Shown here: positions 47,118-58,744 of the stretch, in pieces
How the letters are laid out: each line of letters begins with the position of its first letter
How positions within the stretch are numbered: position 1 is the stretch's first letter
From: Pseudovirgaria hyperparasitica
Lineage: Eukaryota > Ascomycota > Dothideomycetes > Acrospermales > Acrospermaceae
Direction of reading: 5' to 3'
Length of the DNA stretch: 64,000 nt
NCBI RefSeq assembly: GCF_010093815.1
Contig: NW_022985560.1
Location: forward strand, 431,501 to 495,500
The notes under the pieces: generated by a model
Told to the model about the DNA's origin: nothing
The model's input: the letters and a program-made list of their open reading frames with translations, nothing else
Database searches by the model: none
Position numbers and translations under genes: made by a program

Positions 47118-48881
47118 TTAGCCTCCAACAGACACATCCCATTCTTTCCAGGTGGCCGCCATAAATATACCACTGACGAGACAAAGCGCGGCAAGAAAAA
47201 TACACAGAGCCAACCATCCTATCGTGTCAAGAAATGCAAGCGAGAGCAACGGTCCAAGCACCATCCCTGATGCCCAAGCAATCTGGAGCCAGCCAAACGA
47301 TTGACCAGTCGAACTGTTTTGTTTACCTGACCGTTTCAATCTCTCCTCACGACGTTTGGCAACAACCGAAAAGGAGATCAGATTGGAGCTCGTCAGAACC
47401 GCGATAGAAATGCCTAGAATGGAAACGATGACCACATACAATGCCTTGAAGCCTTTGCTTGCCTCGACGAAGTATCTAGCATGTATAAGCCAGCCCAGAA
47501 TGATCAATACCACTGTGTCAACGCAGAAGAAGATGACGCTGAGCCAGCGTGGCCCATGTCTTTCGACGTAGGGTGCTATCATGGGCGAGAGAAGAGTCGG
47601 AGCGAGCAGAGCGAAAATGACACCACCACTTGCTGTACTACCCCAGCCGAAATACCTCTGAACGAAAATAGCGAGTACCTGGTCTCATTAGCAACCGACA
47701 AACATAGCTTGTAGTCTGTCATATTGCCGAAAATACTACTTACAGACTCCAAGGTGAACTGAACAATGGCGTTGACAGCGTATGCGTAGAAGCTAGTAGC
47801 CAGCATACGGAAGTCAGGGTCCGCGAAGAAGTCCAAGAATTTCCCAGAACTGTCTAGTCTCGCTTGGCCGGCTTTAAAACTCTTGTGCACGGCGTTCGAA
47901 GAAATGTCTGAGGACATCGAGGTGCTTCCGAGGAAGCCAGGCTCATCTGTGCCCGGCGTCATTGATCGTCCCGCTGATGTGCTATTTTCACCAGTGGCTT
48001 CTATATCAGAGAGCGATGCATGAGTGGAACCGATATTTCCTCTACCGACTTGCGGATGCTTGTCTCGAAGAAAGAATCTTAGAGCAATGTCAAAGCCTAG
48101 TATACCCAGTACGAGCCCCATTACCGAGTAATACCCTGTATATTCGTACAGGATACCACCGATCAATGGTCCAGCAATCTCACCTGCGGCCATACCGGCA
48201 GAGACAAATCCCATACATCGACCTACATTTGAACTGTCGAGATAAGAAGTCAAGAATGCAAATCCAGATACCCAGACAAAGCCGGCTGCTATGCCTTGGA
48301 TAGCTCGAGCAGCTACCGTGAGTGCAATATGCTGCCCGAGAAAAAACATGAGCACAGCCGCGATCATGAATATTATTCCCCAGAAAAATATGGCCTTCTT
48401 CGAGCGAACTTTGTCTGTGGCATAGCCCACCACATCTATTCACTACAGTGAGTATGAATGATAGATTGGGACGTAAAGTCTTACAATTGGATAGTAGGAA
48501 CGCAGCACCATAAGTTGCTAGTAAAATCGATGTCCACTGTTGAGCTGCACAGCTTGAGTATTAGCCAGCGGCACCACTTGTGTTCCAATGAGTATTGGAT
48601 TTTGCGTCACTCACTCTTATCTGCTGTAATCCTCAGCCTGGTTTTCAGCATTTGTGGCAAAAATGGAATGACCTGATTCAAGTCAGGCTACGCCAACAAT
48701 GGCAGATCGTCGATGACCTACCAGATCATACACAAAGTTGTCCTGCAGGAGCGTCAATAATGAGCGATTTTATACTCGAAGATCAGGGGTCAGGACATAC
48801 CGTAAATACTGCACTTGCAACCACCAGGGTCGCAAACGCATCTGAAGAGAACCAGCGCTGATATCGAGATACGGTCACCAT
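47118..48881 (-). CDS. MFS transporter, DHA1/SLC18 (vesicular amine)-like
   Basis: Six exons on the minus strand, 48881..48801, 48742..48722, 48672..48615, 48544..48485, 48435..47744 and 47678..47118, encode 490 aa. The joins rebuild the first membrane segment as VFTDNFVYDLVIPFLPQML, typical of the SLC18-like branch, then TQQWTSILLATYGAAFLLSN and VVGYATDKVRSKKAIFFWG, the MFS motif-A loop. Membrane segments 6 and 7 are separated by a polar Ser-rich loop. A further join gives TLESVLAIFVQRYFGWGS. It is probably a proton-coupled exporter of small cationic or toxic compounds; the substrate is unknown. Exon 2 has only seven codons. The start codon is followed by MVTVSRYQRWFSSDAF, a usual N-terminus. 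Confidence 0.88.
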
Positions 48882-50238
48882 GGTTCTGCGGCATATCTTT
48901 GTCTCGATGCAGGTGTAGTGTAATAGGAGTCCTAGGCTTTCAGTCTACCAAAAGTGGCGACCCTTTGGTCTTTGTTCCATCAAGGCCCATCTGGCATCAT
49001 CTGCTTTGCCTAGCATTTTGGCTATCCCACCCTCTGATCTACATGAAAATGAAAAGCTAGATGCTACTGTGACTAAGAGAATCTTTTGCCCCGGCGACGC
49101 CAGTCGTCGTCGAAGACGTGATACAACGCGGCTCCGCTAGTCTTCAGACGATATACGCAACTACTTGACCAGCTGAGGCACCTAAGTGATCGGAGCTAGG
49201 ATAAAGGCCAATGAGTCTCAGGTCATTGCCCACCATCTTTGGCTTCCAAGACAAGTCGACCAATCGCTTCGATTCCTTCAAGCGAGTGTGAGTCTAGTAG
49301 CTAAATGGTCACTGTGTCTAACACCAGGAGCCGCAATGAAGATCCTTACGAACAATGGTTCGGCTCAGGACAAGCTTCAATGGTGTAGGGCGCTACAGCT
49401 GGCGAACCGTTGCCAAGCGTATATTGGCACGTAACAGTGAACGACCTCGGCTATGCATTCCCAATACAGTAATAGATTATGATGAAGTAGATACAGAATT
49501 CTATCGCGCCTGGTTTCATGGACCCTGCCTTCGGACATTGCCTTGTGTTGATTAGGTCTGTCTCGGTGACAAGATCACCATTTGATGGTGATGAATCTTT
49601 TCATTTTTTCAGATAGTCGATAGAGACTATACTCAAACACAGTGGCCGTAGGAAAGCTACACTAGGTACGAGCTCTGGTCTTTACGACTTCGCGACTCTC
49701 ACACGTGAAACTGGAGATTCCCAAACCTATCTTCGTAAGAGTACGCGTACCATAGCACATGAGCACTCTTCCCCGCGTTTGATTACATTGATGCGCTGCT
49801 TTTGTCGGACCGGATGTACAGGGCCGGTCTAGGAGCTTGCCGATTCCCGAGATGGTGTGATTCGTGGATTTCTACAGTTTCCATAAGCATCCAAGCTTTG
49901 CGACTTGAGTGCGTTGTTGTTGTGGCTATCTTACTTTGTCCGATCAACCATGTCTCATCACGCTTAGTGTAACTACTCCTACGAGCAGACTGGCACATCC
50001 TACGCCAACTTCCCAGGAACTGAATATCCATCTCGCAAACAGGAATGCTGCGAGAGAAGCCGAGCTAGTCAGTGCAATGAATGGTAGGAATTGAAGAGTT
50101 TCTTCGAAATAGATTCCATTCATGTCTTGTGTGAACGAAACTACGCTGGCAAAGTCTGTCGCCGGCGAAGAGAGCGACTTTGCACAGGTGCTGAATCCTG
50201 GTCAGCCTCTATCATGTATGTTGCGGGGCGCTGATGTC
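48882..50238. other. Intergenic region, about 1.4 kb
   Basis: It contains the promoter of the SLC18-like transporter. Several short frames on both strands have no family resemblance. Confidence 0.45.
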
Positions 50239-51149
50239 TCACAGGTAGTTCAGAGGCCCAAATCTAAGCACTGGAGAACATTTGCTGTGTGCACGGAATA
50301 TGCCCTGCCCTTCTGCTAAGACTGGATTGTGCCACGCAGATCTAAGCAGCTTAGGAAAGATCTCGATCTGGCTAAGCTCTTCCTCTACCTGTCTGAGCGT
50401 AGCACAACAAGTCTCATACTCATCAACATCAAATTCGAACTCCAAGAGAAACTCGCGATCCAAGAGAAGGTTCGTATATTCATTCTTCTGACTTTCTATA
50501 TGATGATCAAGATCCATCGTGACTTTGTTGCGTAGCAACACCGGATACGTACTGTCCGGTCGAGGTTGGCCAAGGAGACGCATCTGTACGGTGAGACGTT
50601 GCATTGTGTCACGACTACGAACTGTTGACTGACCTTACTGCCCACTGGCTCAGCCCCGTACAAGATTGATCTCATCATCCCTCTAGCAGATCTAAGTCTC
50701 ATTTTCAAGTGTCGGATTAGCTCTACGTCGTTCTCTATGATAGTTTTCGGGATAGGGATATCTGTGGCGATAGCGACCCCATTCTCGTCTGCTGCCCATA
50801 GCAGGAAGATAAAATTGAAAGCATTTTCTTGCTTTACTTCATCTGCTCTAGAGACTAGGTAGTTGATCCACGCGCATTTTTGAGGACCTAGACCGTCGCT
50901 CCATTCATTCCTGTCGAAACTGACGTCTTTTTGCGGGCATGGCTGAGTATATGCAGGTAATTCTGACCGTTCCCGGTGTCTTTTCTTGATACCTTTCGAA
51001 GCATTTCTAGATCTAGACCTAGACTCCGTGGCTGGAGGGAACCGGGATGCAGCTACTATCGCCGGGATTGTTGACACCGCAGAGCGTGCTTGTACGTGCG
51101 CTGCTTCGGGTGATTGTATCACCATATCCGTCCATGATCTTGAATCCAT
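50239..51149 (-). CDS. Unrecognised two-exon hypothetical protein
   Basis: Exons 51149..50634 and 50583..50239 would encode 286 aa. The join uses GTCAGT and TACAG in phase 0 and links YGAEPVGSK to MRLLGQPRPDSTYP. The N-terminal 60 residues are Ser/Arg/Lys-rich with an SRSRSRNASKGIKKRHR run, possibly a nuclear signal. The middle (WINYLVSRADEVKQENAFNF...IIENDVELIRHLKMRLRSA) and the end (HHIESQKNEYTNLLLDREFL..., ETCCATLRQVEEELSQIE) look helical and may form coiled coils. I know no family with this pattern. The last 35 residues may be wrong if a further intron exists. Confidence 0.45.
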
Positions 51150-51590
51150 TGAGTCTTCCGAAAATTGTATGATGCTATGAGGATGTGATTATACTCGAAA
51201 TCTGGGGTTGACACGAGACTTTTATGCTGCGCGGCTGCAAGTTTGTGAGTCAGCCTTGCGCTCTGGCAGCCGGTCGACAGGCCAGTAACCCAGCCTTGCA
51301 TCCTTTGCTGTACAGCCTTGCTCATTACAAGCTCGGATCGGCAGCAGCGACGCTTTTCATAATACAAAAGGATTTCTTCATGGAGCGCTTGTTGATACTA
51401 TGGGTGTCTGATCGCTTCCACCTGGACATACAGCGGAATTGAGGTCAAGATTTGAATACATCATGAATATATTATATCGGACTTTGCCCGACATTCACAA
51501 TCGCTACTTGCCGTGCGTGGGCTAGCGTCAACGCTCCGCTGCCAGCTAGGACCCCTCCGAATGGATAACACGTAACACAGCCAATCCTAG
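51150..51590. other. Intergenic stretch
   Basis: Short frames only. A plus-strand ATG near 51464 opens MNILYRTLPDIHNRYL, which could be the first exon of the unresolved gene that follows. Confidence 0.35.
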
Positions 51591-52693
51591 CAATTAGATC
51601 CATATCTAAGATATAAACAGCCTCGAAACACTATCCCGTCTACGCCGTCGCAATTATCACCATCGACACCGACATCAATTCCCCGGTCGCCACCCCCACC
51701 ACCTCGACCCACTGCTTCTCCGGCTCCCCGCAAGCGCGCCCGTGATGTCCGCCTTCGCAATGTCGGCACCGATGTCCGAGCGAAATCTCACGATGGTATG
51801 AGAGACTTCCGTTTTGGAGTCCGTGGTAGCCAATTATGCTTGCTTCCGGTGCTGCATGGTCGGCGAGACTGTGTTGTTGCTTGCCGGCTTGTTGGTGGGT
51901 GGGTTGGTGGTCGGTGGAGGGGGTGTCCGATGGCCGAGGAGGGGGCTAGGGTCTAAGTTGTTATGTGGGAGATGATTGATCGATGCATTCAGACAGTTTC
52001 GTGATATGAGAGTACGAGAGATACATCATATGACTTGACTATGGTAGACAGATCCATCAAAATATCCAAACCATCACCGTCCCGTCAGACTTCAGTAATC
52101 CAGAGCAAGCGTATCAATACCTCCTCGAGCACACTCGCAAACTCCGTCCAATTTAACCACATAGCGAGACTCTCTTGTGACTCACAGTGCATTTCATTCA
52201 ACTTCGACAGGCGCCTCGCCGCTTTAAGTGATTCACAGCGTAGCCTTGGGCATCAAGGACGCCGTCCCACTGCAACTGAATCCTCACCACGTCACTGCGC
52301 TACAGTCCACCAACCACAAGACGAGACGAAATAAACCTTCTTTCCCATGCCATACGCATCCTAAGTATCATGTAGTGCTCCATGAGAAGTTGAAGATGTG
52401 AAGAAAAGACCTCTCCTCATGCTATTTCGAGGATGTGAGTGCTGGCAAAGTAATCCCAAGACGCGTCTGCAAGCTTCGTATTCGCACAGAAATCCACCCT
52501 AGAGATTGATGTACAGTCAGAATAGTCTCCCGACAAGATCTACCTCCTGTGTTATGAGATCAAACCGCCAGCTGCCTTCCCCGTACGCCGTGCATTCGCT
52601 CTTGGATTTGGATATCACCAGAGAGCAATAGCTGCGCTACGAGTATCATTTGCCTCCCTTGATATGCCCTCAAGTCATCGTGTTTTAGTCTGA
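51591..52693 (+). other. Unresolved multi-exon gene or decayed gene
   Basis: Four plus-strand segments in different frames have protein-like translations, although no single frame is long. Segment 51591-51795 follows a CCTAG acceptor and reads Pro/Ser-rich, then APRKRARDVRLRNVGTDVR, ending at GTATGA. Segment 52052-52156 reads IHQNIQTITVPSDFSNPEQ and on to LLEHTRKLRPI. Segment 52240-52401 reads VALGIKDAVPLQLNPHHVTA. Segment 52526-52693 follows AATAG and reads YLLCYEIKPPAAFPVRRAF and on to a stop. I cannot join all four with consistent splice sites, so it may be a broken gene. I recognise no family. Confidence 0.3.
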
Positions 52694-52807
52694 ATGGGAG
52701 TTGCTAGTCTTCTCCGGCTTGTATAGGCGTGGACAGTGCAGAGCACCGCAGCCCACCCCCTGAGTCCACCTTCCCCTTTCCCCCTAAAACAACAGCCAGC
52801 CAGCTAC

Positions 52808-53845
52808 TTAATCATCATCCTCGACCCCAACCAACCCAAAACTAATGCGCCACAACCTTTCCTCCCCCTCTTCATCAAAAGCATGCTGCGCAAACCCAGT
52901 ATACGGCGTATTCCCACTCGCCCTCTCTGCAACCCCACACTCCTCCAAGTATCTACCTCCATCACCTTTCCACACACGTCCCACCGCCGCCCAAACCGTC
53001 GTTGCGGCACCCTGCTCTACACTCAACATACTCCTCCGCACTCCCTCATCGCCCGCAAACCGCTCCAGTGTCTCACGGGGCATATGCTTCTGCAAGCCCG
53101 TCGAGATACCGCCCGGATTCAGACTGTTCGCCGTCAATCCGTGCTTGGCGTACCGCCGCTGGATGCTATTCGCCATCCAGATCAGCGCGGTCTTGATCTG
53201 ACCGTATGCGCCAAAGGGAGTGTATTGCCCATTTGTGAACGCGAGATCAGCGAATTGCAGCGTGCTGGCGCGATGGCCGAGCGAGGAAACGTTGATGACG
53301 CGCGAGTCGAAAGCTGGGGATGCGGCAGCGGCAGCGAGTAAGGCGGGTCGGAGAAGGGCGAAAAGCAGGAAGTGGCCGAGGTAGTTTGTTGCGAATTGGA
53401 GCTCGTGGGCGTCGGTCGTGATGGTGCGTGTGGGCACGGCCATGATGCCGGCGTTGTTGACGAGGATGTTAAGGGTGGAATTCTGGGCGAGGAAAGCGTG
53501 GGCGCAGGCACGGACGGAGGATAGTGAGGAGAGGTCGCAGGGGAGGACTTTGATGATGGCGCTTTGGTCGCTGCTGGAGCGGAGGACGTCATCGGCGACT
53601 TGTTCGCCCTTTGCGACGTCGCGGACAGCGAGGTAGAGCGTGGCGCCTGTGGCGTGGAGGGCGCGAGCTGTTTCGATGCCAATTCCGGATGCGGCGCCGG
53701 TGATGAGGATTACGTGGCCGGTCAGTTTGCCGTGCAGATCTTCGTCGGCAATGATGTCCATGGCGGTAGGACGAGCATCACCCGGGCCTTGGGGGTTGGT
53801 AAAGCGATCTTTATAAGGGTGGTAGGGATCTGATTTGCTAGCCAT
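52808..53845 (-). CDS. Short-chain dehydrogenase (retinol dehydrogenase/WWOX-like SDR)
   Basis: An intronless frame of 345 aa from MASKSDPYHPYKDRF. The Rossmann motif GAASGIG is at 50-56, NNAG at 130-133, Ser187/188 in VINVSSLGHRAS, and the catalytic Tyr214 and Lys218 in YGQIK. NPGGISTGL follows. The layout matches the retinol-dehydrogenase/WWOX-like SDR group, NAD(P)-dependent enzymes with varied substrates. The frame is open to an earlier ATG at 54073, but family members start near 53845. A TATATATATG run near 54012 would lie inside that extension, so the shorter form is preferred. Confidence 0.9.
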   Translation of the reverse strand: MASKSDPYHPYKDRFTNPQGPGDARPTAMDIIADEDLHGKLTGHVILITGAASGIGIETARALHATGATLYLAVRDVAKGEQVADDVLRSSSDQSAIIKVLPCDLSSLSSVRACAHAFLAQNSTLNILVNNAGIMAVPTRTITTDAHELQFATNYLGHFLLFALLRPALLAAAAASPAFDSRVINVSSLGHRASTLQFADLAFTNGQYTPFGAYGQIKTALIWMANSIQRRYAKHGLTANSLNPGGISTGLQKHMPRETLERFAGDEGVRRSMLSVEQGAATTVWAAVGRVWKGDGGRYLEECGVAERASGNTPYTGFAQHAFDEEGEERLWRISFGLVGVEDDD

Positions 53846-54323
53846 GCTTCCGGATCTTCGGGGTGAGTTATGCTGAGCCGGAAGTTGAAATTGGCTGTAG
53901 ATGTTCTGAAATGAGTAGAAAGGGACACGTAAATGATGCCTTGTGATAGCTCGCATGTATATTACGGACTTGTCGGAGTATCCTGTGCCCAGGTGAACGT
54001 TGTCGTCGTCTATATATATGTATCTTGCGTATACGGATGGTACTCCGACGGAGTTCCGAGAAACACTAGACATAATAGGATATTAGCGCTACACAGGCTG
54101 ATGGTTGGTAACAATGACAGCGCTATGAACCGAAATCGTAGACGTCATTAGCTTGTTTCCTCTCTATCTCAGCCACGTGAGTTTAATTACTTCAGAGGTC
54201 AGAAATGTTCTTGGACCTGTAGTAATAAAGAGGTGCAATCGTTACTGATACAACATATGGTTTTTGTTATATACATATGCACAGAAGGTACCACACATGA
54301 AATTCTTATACAGTTAAGTATCT
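53846..54323. other. Promoter region of the SDR gene and COQ8 3' flank
   Basis: A TATATATATG run near 54012 is a likely core promoter element for the minus-strand SDR. No other feature is supported. Confidence 0.45.
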
Positions 54324-56896
54324 TCAGACGTCCGTAATCCCTCCACCATATCTGAATGTCTCGACCGCTTTTGTAAACAGTGCACGGCAAGGTACTTGAC
54401 TACCCAGTCTCGAGCAAAGCAAAAACGCACCACTCAACTTCCGATGAAGACTGTAAGTTTCTTCCGGAGGCGGTGCCAGCCTCTCTCGTACCATGATTGG
54501 AATCAATGACCTGACGCGATCTGTGATTGTCTGGTCCCTGAAATCATACACTTCTGGGCCTGACTCTGAGAACGGTTCGGCAAGCGTCAGCACTGAGTCA
54601 ATATGTGCGTCAAGCATCGTTTTGCTTTCGTGACCTGTGAGATATCCCAGCTCTATGGAGAGATCACGAACGCCTTTGCGGTTATTTTTCGATGCATTAA
54701 TGAGGATGTTTATATACGGGTCTGTAAACTTCCGAGGATAGTCGCGGGAGGCACCAAAGTCCAGGAGTTCGAGTTTCTCGGACTCTGCATTGTAAAGAAA
54801 ATTAGTCCAGTTGGGATCAGTCTGCATGACGCGGAACTCGACGATTTCACGCAAACAAAGACGAAGTATTTGTGTACCAATCCAGTTGCGTTGAGATTGG
54901 CTGAGGTTAGGTTGTTTTGTCACGGCTGTTCCGCTCATGAGGTCTGCAGTCAGGACTTGAGCGCCCGACGCCTCTTTGTAAACCGTAGGGACTCTGAAGC
55001 TCTCAGTGTCGTCGGCAAGGAGAGCTTTGAAACGCATCTGATAGTCAGCTTCACGCACGTAGTCTGTCTCCCAAGCGAGCTCGGTTCGAGCATTTGCTAT
55101 GGTTTTATCTAGGTACAGGCCTTTCGGTAAGAGTCTCGAGGCTGTCAATAGTATAGAAAGGTTGTTCAAGTCGGAGTCGATTGAGTTGGCGACGCCAGGA
55201 TATTGAACTTTCACGGCAACTTCTTTGCCGTTAGATGCAAGCGTTGCACGATGTACCTGTCCGATCGATGCAGCAGCAATGGGGACATCATCAAAGCTCC
55301 TGAAGAGCGCTTCCCAGTCAGCGCCCAGATTTTCAGCCAGTACTTTGTTGCGTTGCGAAGCAGGCATGTAATCGGCGCTGTCCTGTACTCTTTGCAGCAC
55401 TTCGTGGATAGGAGCTGGTAGCATCTTGAGATCCTGGAAACTGATCATCTGGCCAAGTTTGAGAGCTGCACCACGCATTCGAGAAAGCTTTGTTACAAGA
55501 CGCTCCATGTTCGCTGGGCTAAGCATTAAAGAACCACCGTCAGTTCCGCTTCCTGTGATACGGCGAAGGCTCTCACCAACAGCACCAAAAGCCATGCTTG
55601 TCGCAAGACCTCCATACTGCCAAAGGCGGCCGAACCTAGTTGAGGGGACTGTAGACTCCCTCAGGTGATATCGTTTGTTGGCTTGAAGGTGCTCCTAAGG
55701 GCATGTCAGCTGCTGGCAATGCGCTTTAAAAGTTTATTCTATACCTCAGGCGCAGAGTCTTGTGCATCATGCGAATCTTGAGCGAGATCTGAAGCGAAAG
55801 CTCTCATTTCATCTTCATCAACGACTGGCCGACGTTGCCTCTCTGACGTAGTGCTTGCTCTCGAACGGTTCTCGACCTCTTTGGCTCTGTACGGGTTACT
55901 TTGATACGGCGAACTTTTGTCATGTGTTTTTCCACCAAGCATCTCTGCCACTTTAGACGTCCGGAACACAGCCGTATCTACACCCTCTGGCAGCTCCTCC
56001 TTCGCTGACGAACCTGTCGGCCGATGAAAGACGTCCGAGTTGATGTCTCTACTAGCAATTTCATCCGATGGAGAAGGGCCTTGTTCGAAGCTCTTAGGTA
56101 TCTTTAATCTTGGCAGTGACGAGTAGTCTTGCTCTATCGTAGTCGATCTGGAGTAAAAGACGTCTTTGTCGTGGTCCTGTGACAGCTCATGGTCTGCCTG
56201 TGATGGTGCTTGGGTCTCTGCTGAGAGAGCAGGTATCTGGTTCTCTGATTGCCTCTGCGCTGTCCTGGCATGATCAGGCTCCAACGGCGAGCTTCGCAGT
56301 GGGGTAGGAATCGTGGACGTCCCAGATGACACCGGCTGTAGCTCTTCGTTTTGACGTGCAGATTCTTCTGCTAATGGGTCTTTATATGGCTCAGGCGTTG
56401 GCCGTTTGTTGAATATGTCTTTTCCGAAAGGTCGTCCCGGAAGGTCTGCACCCGCTGGAGGTATTGTGCCGTCTGGGAGGGGATACCGCTTAGCCTGCTC
56501 TTGGGTCACGTTGAGCTCCTCCCGGGGCTGCTCATTATCTGTTGCGTTCTCCTGTGATCTTTCCCAGTGATGGTCTTGTGCAAGACCTTCTCTGGGCTTT
56601 CCAAACTCTTTCTCGCCCTGAATCGTACCCTTATTGGGTATGCCATCATCTTCCTTGATGTCCGAGGTGCTGCAAGCCGTGTAGTTCGGAGGGGCTTCAT
56701 TCATACGGCGAGCCAGAGCTGCATAAGCCTCCAACGTGAGAGTAATTCGATCTGTCTGATCTTTGACAACCTTTGCGAGGGTTGAAGTTTTGGTGTATGC
56801 ATCGTACTGCTCTGACCGGAGCTTGAGGTGCTGTCGTGCTACACCTTTCGAGGCATTGAATAGCTTCGCAGCGTCGAGAAGCCTTCTGCCAGCCAT
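54324..56896 (-). CDS. COQ8: COQ8/ADCK-type atypical kinase-like ATPase
   Basis: Two exons on the minus strand, 56896..55745 and 55694..54324, encode 840 aa. The N-terminus MAGRRLLDAAKLFNASKGVA is conserved in fungal COQ8. The join gives SAPE-EHLQANKRYHLRES, leading into the RLWQYGGLA segment. Core motifs are KxGQ (Lys463 in AALKLGQM), the Ala-rich nucleotide loop AAAS near 524, Lys546 in AVKVQYPG, TDPNWTNF near 676, and LLDFGA. COQ8 is a mitochondrial inner-membrane ATPase needed to assemble the ubiquinone biosynthesis complex. About 300 residues between the N-terminus and the core are polar, Pro/Ser/Glu-rich and probably disordered, much longer than in yeast. Confidence 0.96.
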
Positions 56897-57339
56897 ATGT
56901 GCAATAAATCACTATGACATGGTGGACGCAGTCGTAAGGCTTGAAGAGTTGAAGGCCGATAAAGTCGTGCGTCATGACATTTGCTCAAACGAAGCTTGCC
57001 CTCGTGGTCGCTACAGGCCTAGCCCTAGTCTGATTGGCTGTTGATCTGCTCCACAGCGACCTTTCCATCCTCGAATGAATACGTTCAGTTAACATTCGTA
57101 CACGCTGATGCTGTTAAGATGAGGGAGCGATACTAAAGACGTCTAGTTTGATATAACCTCGTGTCCCAATGTACGTTGTCGACAGAGCATCCCAACGCTC
57201 TACTATTAGGGTGCGTTAGCTTTCCTCTGTTTTGCGGAACGAGGATCTTACTGTCTAGCATATAAACTATACCTATATACAGAGACAGCATATGATACAT
57301 ACAGCCAGTTGCCCTGCTGTCTAGAAAGAGCTGGTTGCA
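56897..57339. promoter_or_regulatory. Divergent promoter region of COQ8 and the NTA1-like gene
   Basis: About 440 bp lie between the two opposite start codons. No ORF is credible. Both promoters are inferred to lie here. Confidence 0.45.
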
Positions 57340-58365
57340 ATGAAAGTCGCCATTCTTCAATTCGCTCCGAGTGTAGGCCAGCGAGAGGACAACATTCAAC
57401 GCGCAGAGAGCCTGATCGTAGAAGCAATGCCAGCAAATGGAGCACCAGGCTGGGACTGGCTGATACTACCAGAAATGGCGTTCAGTGGTAAGTGTGTCGA
57501 GTCTCACATCCTGTTCTGGTTCGCTCATACAAATACACTCAACATGCATATCACGTGCATACGACATATGGTACATTGACCTTCGCAGGCTACAACTTCC
57601 ATTCTCTCGAAGAAATAACTCCTTACCTCGAGCCCACCGCCGCCGGCCGCACCACCGAATGGGCACGCACCGTGGCCTCACGCCTCGGCTGCCACGTCAC
57701 CATTGGTTACCCAGAAGTCAACACCACTGACCCGCCCAAGAACTATAACTCAACAATCACAGTCTCGCCCCTCGGCGAAGTTCTCCTCAACTATCGCAAG
57801 ACACACCTATACTATACCGACGAGACATGGGCCTCCGAAGGCCCGGGCTTCTACTCTGGGACGTTAGGTACTTTGGGCGCCGTCACGCATGGCATATGCA
57901 TGGATATCAACAGCTATAGATTTGAAGCAGAGTGGAGCAAGTACGAGTTTGCATCCGCGGCGCTGGCGGCGAAGAGTCCCATTGTAGTTGTGAGCACGGC
58001 GTTCATTACGCATCTGACAACGGAGGCTCTGGCAGAGGAGCCGAAATTGCCGGATGATGGGACGTTGAGCTACTGGCTTGCGCGCATGGACCCAATTCGA
58101 ACAGCAACGCAGAACGACAGGGTCACGTTGGTGTTTGCGAACAGGTGTGGGAGTGAGGGGGGCACAAATTATGCTGGGTCGAGTGCGGTGATTCGAATTG
58201 AGGGTGGGAAGGTCAGCATTTTGGATATGTTGGGAAGAAATGAGGAGAAGCTGATGGTGGTTGACACGGATGGTGTAAGTAAACATCGTTTATGCGGCTT
58301 GGGAAAAACAGTTGCTGACATGCTTATAGCCACCCAAATTCGCAATGGAGTTGCGACATGAATGA
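57340..58365 (+). CDS. Nitrilase-family protein N-terminal amidase (NTA1-like)
   Basis: Three exons, 57340..57487, 57589..58274 and 58330..58365, encode 289 aa. The joins give EMAFSG-YNFHSLEE and VDTDG-PPKFAMELRHE. The nitrilase triad is complete: Glu45 in LILPEMAFSG, Lys120 in YRKTHLYYTDE and Cys153 in HGICMDINSYRFEA. This matches fungal NTA1-type amidases, which deamidate N-terminal Asn and Gln and feed proteins into the N-degron pathway. It is shorter than S. cerevisiae Nta1 but of usual length for filamentous fungi. Other nitrilase-family amidases cannot be excluded. Confidence 0.88.
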
Positions 58366-58744
58366 TGACCATAGACGTGAAGTTTTAGAATTCCCAAAGA
58401 TGTCGATTCCCGTATGGCTGAACAGAGTGTCGTGAGTCGGATAGCTGTGTGCTGTACATTAGCTGTGATGGTATATACGAGTGGGCAAATTGCATTTCCA
58501 ATATAGAAGTAACAACACTCGGCAGCAGTTCACTGTAATGTTCGTTTGATCTTTCCATTGGCTAGCTGTGATGTAGTGCTGCCTTTTAGCCCTATCTCGC
58601 GCCAATATCAGTCATGATTCCCATCCTATGCATCTTTGCATCTATTCCATCAGACCTCCTCGTACATGTTCAAATCCATATCCAGCGTTGTAATTCTCCG
58701 ATTGCTGGATTGCCGCACAGAAAGGAAAGAGCAGGGCGAGTTGA
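58366..58744. other. Convergent intergenic region
   Basis: The NTA1-like gene and eL39 both end here. AT-rich 3' flanks only. Confidence 0.5.

Noticed and set aside
52736-53341. 201-codon plus-strand frame opposite the SDR gene
   Set aside because: It is antisense to a clear SDR; its Pro/Arg-rich translation is a by-product of the high-GC opposite strand.
53846-54073. 76-residue N-terminal extension of the SDR from an earlier ATG
   Set aside because: No family match, and a TATA-like run lies inside the extension, so transcription probably begins downstream.
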